DNA from: Lapidilactobacillus mulanensis
GTDB taxonomy: Bacteria > Bacillota > Bacilli > Lactobacillales > Lactobacillaceae
NCBI RefSeq assembly: GCF_003946215.1
Contig: NZ_RHOW01000014.1
Coordinates: 1 to 56,895 of the forward strand
Direction: 5' to 3'
DNA: 56,895 nt
The translations under genes were made by a program, and so were the position numbers. This document shows positions 54,290 to 56,895 of the stretch, one piece after another (within the stretch, counting starts at the first letter, position 1; every line of letters begins with the position of its first letter). The notes under the pieces are model-generated. The model was not told the DNA's origin and ran no database searches. It was given only the letters and a program-made list of their open reading frames with translations.

Positions 54290-55211
54290 GTTTATTCACC
54301 TCTGGTTCGACGTCCGTATCGCCGTAATAACGCATGAATAAATCTTCTAGTGTTGGTGGCGCGACCTGAATATTGGTGATCCCCTTATCCGTTAGCACTT
54401 GCATAACAGCCTGCAATGCATCAGAATCAACCGAAAACTCAGCTTTGTTTTTAGAATCATCAATTAATTTAAATTGATGCACACCAGATAAATCCTTGAG
54501 AGTTGAAAGCTCGCCAGTCGAACTCACATTGACATTGGTGCGCGTCAGATGACGCATTTCGTCTAACGAACCCGATTCAATAATGGTGCCTTGGCGAATG
54601 ATTGCGATCGTGTCGCCCATTTTTTCAACTTCTGACAAAATATGGCTGGATAATAAAATCGCTTTGCCTTCATCCTTCAAACGCACCACTTCCGCTTGAA
54701 AAATGATTTCGTTCAATGGATCCAACCCAGAAGTTGGCTCATCAAAAATATAAAAATCCACATCGCAAGATAACGCGGCGATCAACGCGATTTTTTGACG
54801 GTTACCTTTTGAATAGGTCTGATTTTTCTTCGTCGGGTCCAATTCAAATTTCTTGATCAACTCATCCGTTTTAGCGCTGTGTTGCTGCTTACTCATCTTC
54901 AGTAATAGGTCGATCGTTTGGCCACCGGTAAAATTCGGCCACAAATAAACGTCACCAGGTACATATGCCAGTCGTTGATGAATTTGAACGGCCTGTGACC
55001 AAGCATCCTCGCCGAAAACTTTAACGACACCACCGTCTGCTTTTAGCATGCCCAATATAGTTCGGATCGTTGTTGATTTACCCGCGCCATTGGGTCCGAT
55101 AAATCCAACGACCTCACCTTGACGTACTTGTAAATTAATATCTTTTAACGCTTGGAACTTGCCAAATTTCTTTTGTAAATGTTGAACGTCTAATACGATT
55201 TGATCAGCCAT
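54279..55211 (-). CDS. ABC exporter ATP-binding protein
   Basis: The 310-residue ATPase has Walker A G-P-N-G-A-G-K-S-T, signature-like Y-S-K-G-N-R-Q-K, Walker B F-Y-I-F-D-E-P-T-S-G-L-D-P and a C-terminal extension of about 80 residues typical of drug exporter ATPases. ATG 55211 is supported by GGGGAG upstream and by the family start; the longer frame adds 16 unrelated residues. First gene of the ATPase-permease-TetR operon. Confidence 0.92.
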   Translation of the reverse strand: MADQIVLDVQHLQKKFGKFQALKDINLQVRQGEVVGFIGPNGAGKSTTIRTILGMLKADGGVVKVFGEDAWSQAVQIHQRLAYVPGDVYLWPNFTGGQTIDLLLKMSKQQHSAKTDELIKKFELDPTKKNQTYSKGNRQKIALIAALSCDVDFYIFDEPTSGLDPLNEIIFQAEVVRLKDEGKAILLSSHILSEVEKMGDTIAIIRQGTIIESGSLDEMRHLTRTNVNVSSTGELSTLKDLSGVHQFKLIDDSKNKAEFSVDSDALQAVMQVLTDKGITNIQVAPPTLEDLFMRYYGDTDVEPEVNKHVQ

Positions 55212-55413
55212 AGTTAGCCTCTCCCCTTCAAAATAAAAGCCCATCACTTTTAATGACAAGGGCGATTATATTCTTTGGTGACTGAAAGGTCAATGACTTT
55301 TCAGTCATTTATTTTTCGCAAACCTTTTTATTTTCAAAAATAAGTCTCAAGCTCGATTACATTCGTCGGATTCCCTGTTAAACTAGTATTATCAAATAAG
55401 GAAAGTGAAGCCC

Positions 55414-55944
55414 ATGATTTTATCAATTGTTATCGTTATTTTGCTCCTTGCCGCAATTCATCGCGGTTATCGTCGCGGACTGATCAAGGAATTGCTTTAC
55501 ACCGTCGGAACACTATTTGTTTTCCTGCTTGGTTTATTTTATGATTCCAAATTAGGTGACGCTTTATTAACGCTGACCAAACAAGGTGATCCTTCTGATC
55601 CATTCGCGCATTTTGTGGCGCAAACAATTGCCTTCTGGCTAATTATGTTTGTGGGTCATCTGATCATACGCTGGCTTGGTCGGCTTTCTCGTGCGGTCAC
55701 TTGGATACCCGTGATCAAACAAGCAAACGGTCTGGCTGGTGCGATCATCGCGGTTGTGATCATGTACTTAGGCATCTTCCTGGCGTTGTCGATCTTAAAT
55801 GTGATCGAGCCCAGCTGGTTTGTTAGCCAATATACATCTTCACCAGTCGCAGAATTTATGATCGAAAAGACCCCGATCGTCAGCCAAAATGTCATCAATT
55901 GGCTTTTCCAGACTAAGACCCAAAGTTTCACCGCACTACTATAA
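55414..55944 (+). CDS. CvpA-family membrane protein
   Basis: The 176-residue protein has four predicted helices and the CvpA start I-H-R-G-Y-R-R-G-L-I-K-E-L-L-Y-T-V-G, with L-S-R-A-V-T-W-I-P-V-I-K-Q-A-N-G-L-A-G-A in the middle. CvpA proteins influence colicin V production in E. coli and membrane or biofilm traits elsewhere; the activity is not known. ATG 55414 is used, AAGGA being too close to the GTG three codons upstream. Confidence 0.88.
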   Translation: MILSIVIVILLLAAIHRGYRRGLIKELLYTVGTLFVFLLGLFYDSKLGDALLTLTKQGDPSDPFAHFVAQTIAFWLIMFVGHLIIRWLGRLSRAVTWIPVIKQANGLAGAIIAVVIMYLGIFLALSILNVIEPSWFVSQYTSSPVAEFMIEKTPIVSQNVINWLFQTKTQSFTALL

Positions 55945-55962
55945 ATTTAGCATGAGGTAAAA

Positions 55963-56784
55963 ATGTATAAACTAATTGTCAGTGATCTCGACGAAAGCCT
56001 GCTTAATGATCACGGTGAAATTTCGGAAGCAGACGTTCAAACGATTCGCCAATTAACGGCGATGGGCGTCAAATTCGTTCCGAACAGTGGGCGCGGATTT
56101 GCGTCTATGCGAAGTTTGCTTGAAAAAATCGGAACCTATGGGCAACCGAATCAATATGTTGTTTCTTACAATGGCGGTGTGATCGTTGATAATGAACACT
56201 ACAATGTTTTAGTCAACCATTATTTAGATCATCAAGTGGCAGATCAACTTTACCAGTTGGCACGGCTTGAACCACAATTGGGAATTCATGTGTACACTTT
56301 AAATGCGGTCTACGTCACCAACATTAATGCAGACGAACGCGCTTATATTCAGTCGCGCAAAGTTATTCCTCGCGAACTCAACGATCCAACACTCGCAAGA
56401 TTTAAAAACATCCCGATCGTCAAGATCATTATGGAAAATCTTGATCAACAAGTATTGACCGACTTTCGTCAAAAAGCGATTGAAAAAGTATCGGCACCCA
56501 TGACGATCGCCTACTCATCATCTCGCTACGTTGAATTCAATCCACCAACAGTTGATAAAGGTCGCGCAACGATTGAGTTAGGCGCGCGATTAGGCATCGA
56601 AACGGACGAAATTATCGCACTTGGTGACAATTTTAACGACTTGCCGATGATTAAGGCAGCCGGAATGGGCGTCAGCGTTGAAAATGGCATTGCTGAAGTA
56701 AAACAGGCGGCCAATTTAGTCTTGGATGCGAACAACAATCAAAGTCCCATCACCGAACTTTATCAACGTTTATTTGCACACTGA
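55963..56784 (+). CDS. Cof-type HAD-superfamily sugar phosphatase
   Basis: The 273-residue phosphatase is of HAD subfamily IIB (Cof/YidA-like). Motif I is S-D-L-D-E-S-L-L (nucleophile Asp8, Asp10, with Ser in the usual Thr place), motif II N-S-G-R, motif III Lys in V-D-K-G-R-A-T, motif IV G-D-N-F-N-D-L-P-M. GAGGT precedes the ATG. It lies 18 bases after the CvpA-family gene and is likely co-transcribed. Substrate is probably a sugar or nucleotide phosphate. Confidence 0.92.
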   Translation: MYKLIVSDLDESLLNDHGEISEADVQTIRQLTAMGVKFVPNSGRGFASMRSLLEKIGTYGQPNQYVVSYNGGVIVDNEHYNVLVNHYLDHQVADQLYQLARLEPQLGIHVYTLNAVYVTNINADERAYIQSRKVIPRELNDPTLARFKNIPIVKIIMENLDQQVLTDFRQKAIEKVSAPMTIAYSSSRYVEFNPPTVDKGRATIELGARLGIETDEIIALGDNFNDLPMIKAAGMGVSVENGIAEVKQAANLVLDANNNQSPITELYQRLFAH

Positions 56785-56835
56785 TCACTGATTTTTCTTC
56801 TAAAATCTAGTCCTTCATTATTGAAGCGATGCGAT

Positions 56836-56894
56836 AATCCCTTTATGGTTGTCAGATGAAATACAATAATTCATCTAACAACTATGGAGGGATT
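56836..56894. repeat. Imperfect ~59-bp palindrome at the window end
   Basis: AATCCCT ... AGATGAA on the left pairs with TTCATCT ... AGGGATT on the right, with GTTGT/ACAAC-type pairing between and a short AT loop. Few mismatches. It may be a terminator for the phosphatase gene or a palindromic repeat that continues beyond the window. Confidence 0.6.
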
Positions 56895-56895
56895 T

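Overview
The window reads as chromosome of a low-GC Gram-positive lactic acid bacterium, most likely a member of the Lactobacillaceae. The evidence is the complete walRKHIJ-htrA cluster, the rsmG-noc-parA-parB-DUF951-ychF block, QueT, PepF, a DUF1129 protein, and a MurE whose substrate-specificity motif is of the L-lysine type. I cannot name a species. Most genes lie on the minus strand. Because noc/parAB lie at about 45-48 kb, the replication origin with dnaA is probably just beyond the right end, which would make the minus strand the leading-strand direction here.

Layout. 0-1.8 kb: an AraC-type regulator remnant, a disordered acidic protein and a GNAT acetyltransferase. 1.8-9.8 kb: a pilus island with backbone pilin, minor pilin, large lectin-domain tip pilin, class C sortase and a second sortase, preceded by an Rgg-type regulator. 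An internal terminator separates pilins from sortases, and an inverted repeat covers the expected -35 position of the pilin promoter. 10.2-16.9 kb: a galactoside uptake and hydrolysis operon (solute-binding lipoprotein, two permeases, GH42 beta-galactosidase) divergent from its LacI-type regulator, with three palindromic operators in the gap. 17-20.1 kb: a DUF6933 protein, rlmH, queT behind a structured leader that looks like a preQ1-type riboswitch, and a proline-rich disordered protein flanked by diverged direct repeats.

20.1-21.1 kb is a gene-free, AT-rich stretch with four perfect DnaA boxes, several near-matches and a 40-bp palindrome, although no dnaA is in the window. 21.2-29.9 kb: htrA, walJ, walI, walH, walK, walR and an LCP-family wall-polymer ligase. 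walR and walK are separated by an unusual 358-bp spacer holding a terminator-like hairpin, a long palindromic element (second copy after pepF) and a nine-codon leader ORF abutting walK. 30.1-43.8 kb: pepF, a Zn/Mn ABC transporter, murE, dacA with a two-component system, mntH with a candidate MntR operator, guaB and a DUF1129 protein. 43.9-48.7 kb: ychF, DUF951, parB, parA, noc, rsmG. 48.8-56.9 kb: an MFS exporter, a nuclease-fold protein behind a LexA-like box, a membrane-anchored XRE regulator, a TetR-ABC exporter operon, a CvpA-family protein, a Cof-type phosphatase, and a palindrome at the window's end.

The most unusual items are the DnaA-box cluster far from dnaA, the walR-walK spacer, the lectin-tipped pilus with degenerate sorting signals, the queT leader pseudoknot, and the LexA-box/nuclease pair. 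No CRISPR array, tRNA, rRNA or intact insertion sequence was seen.
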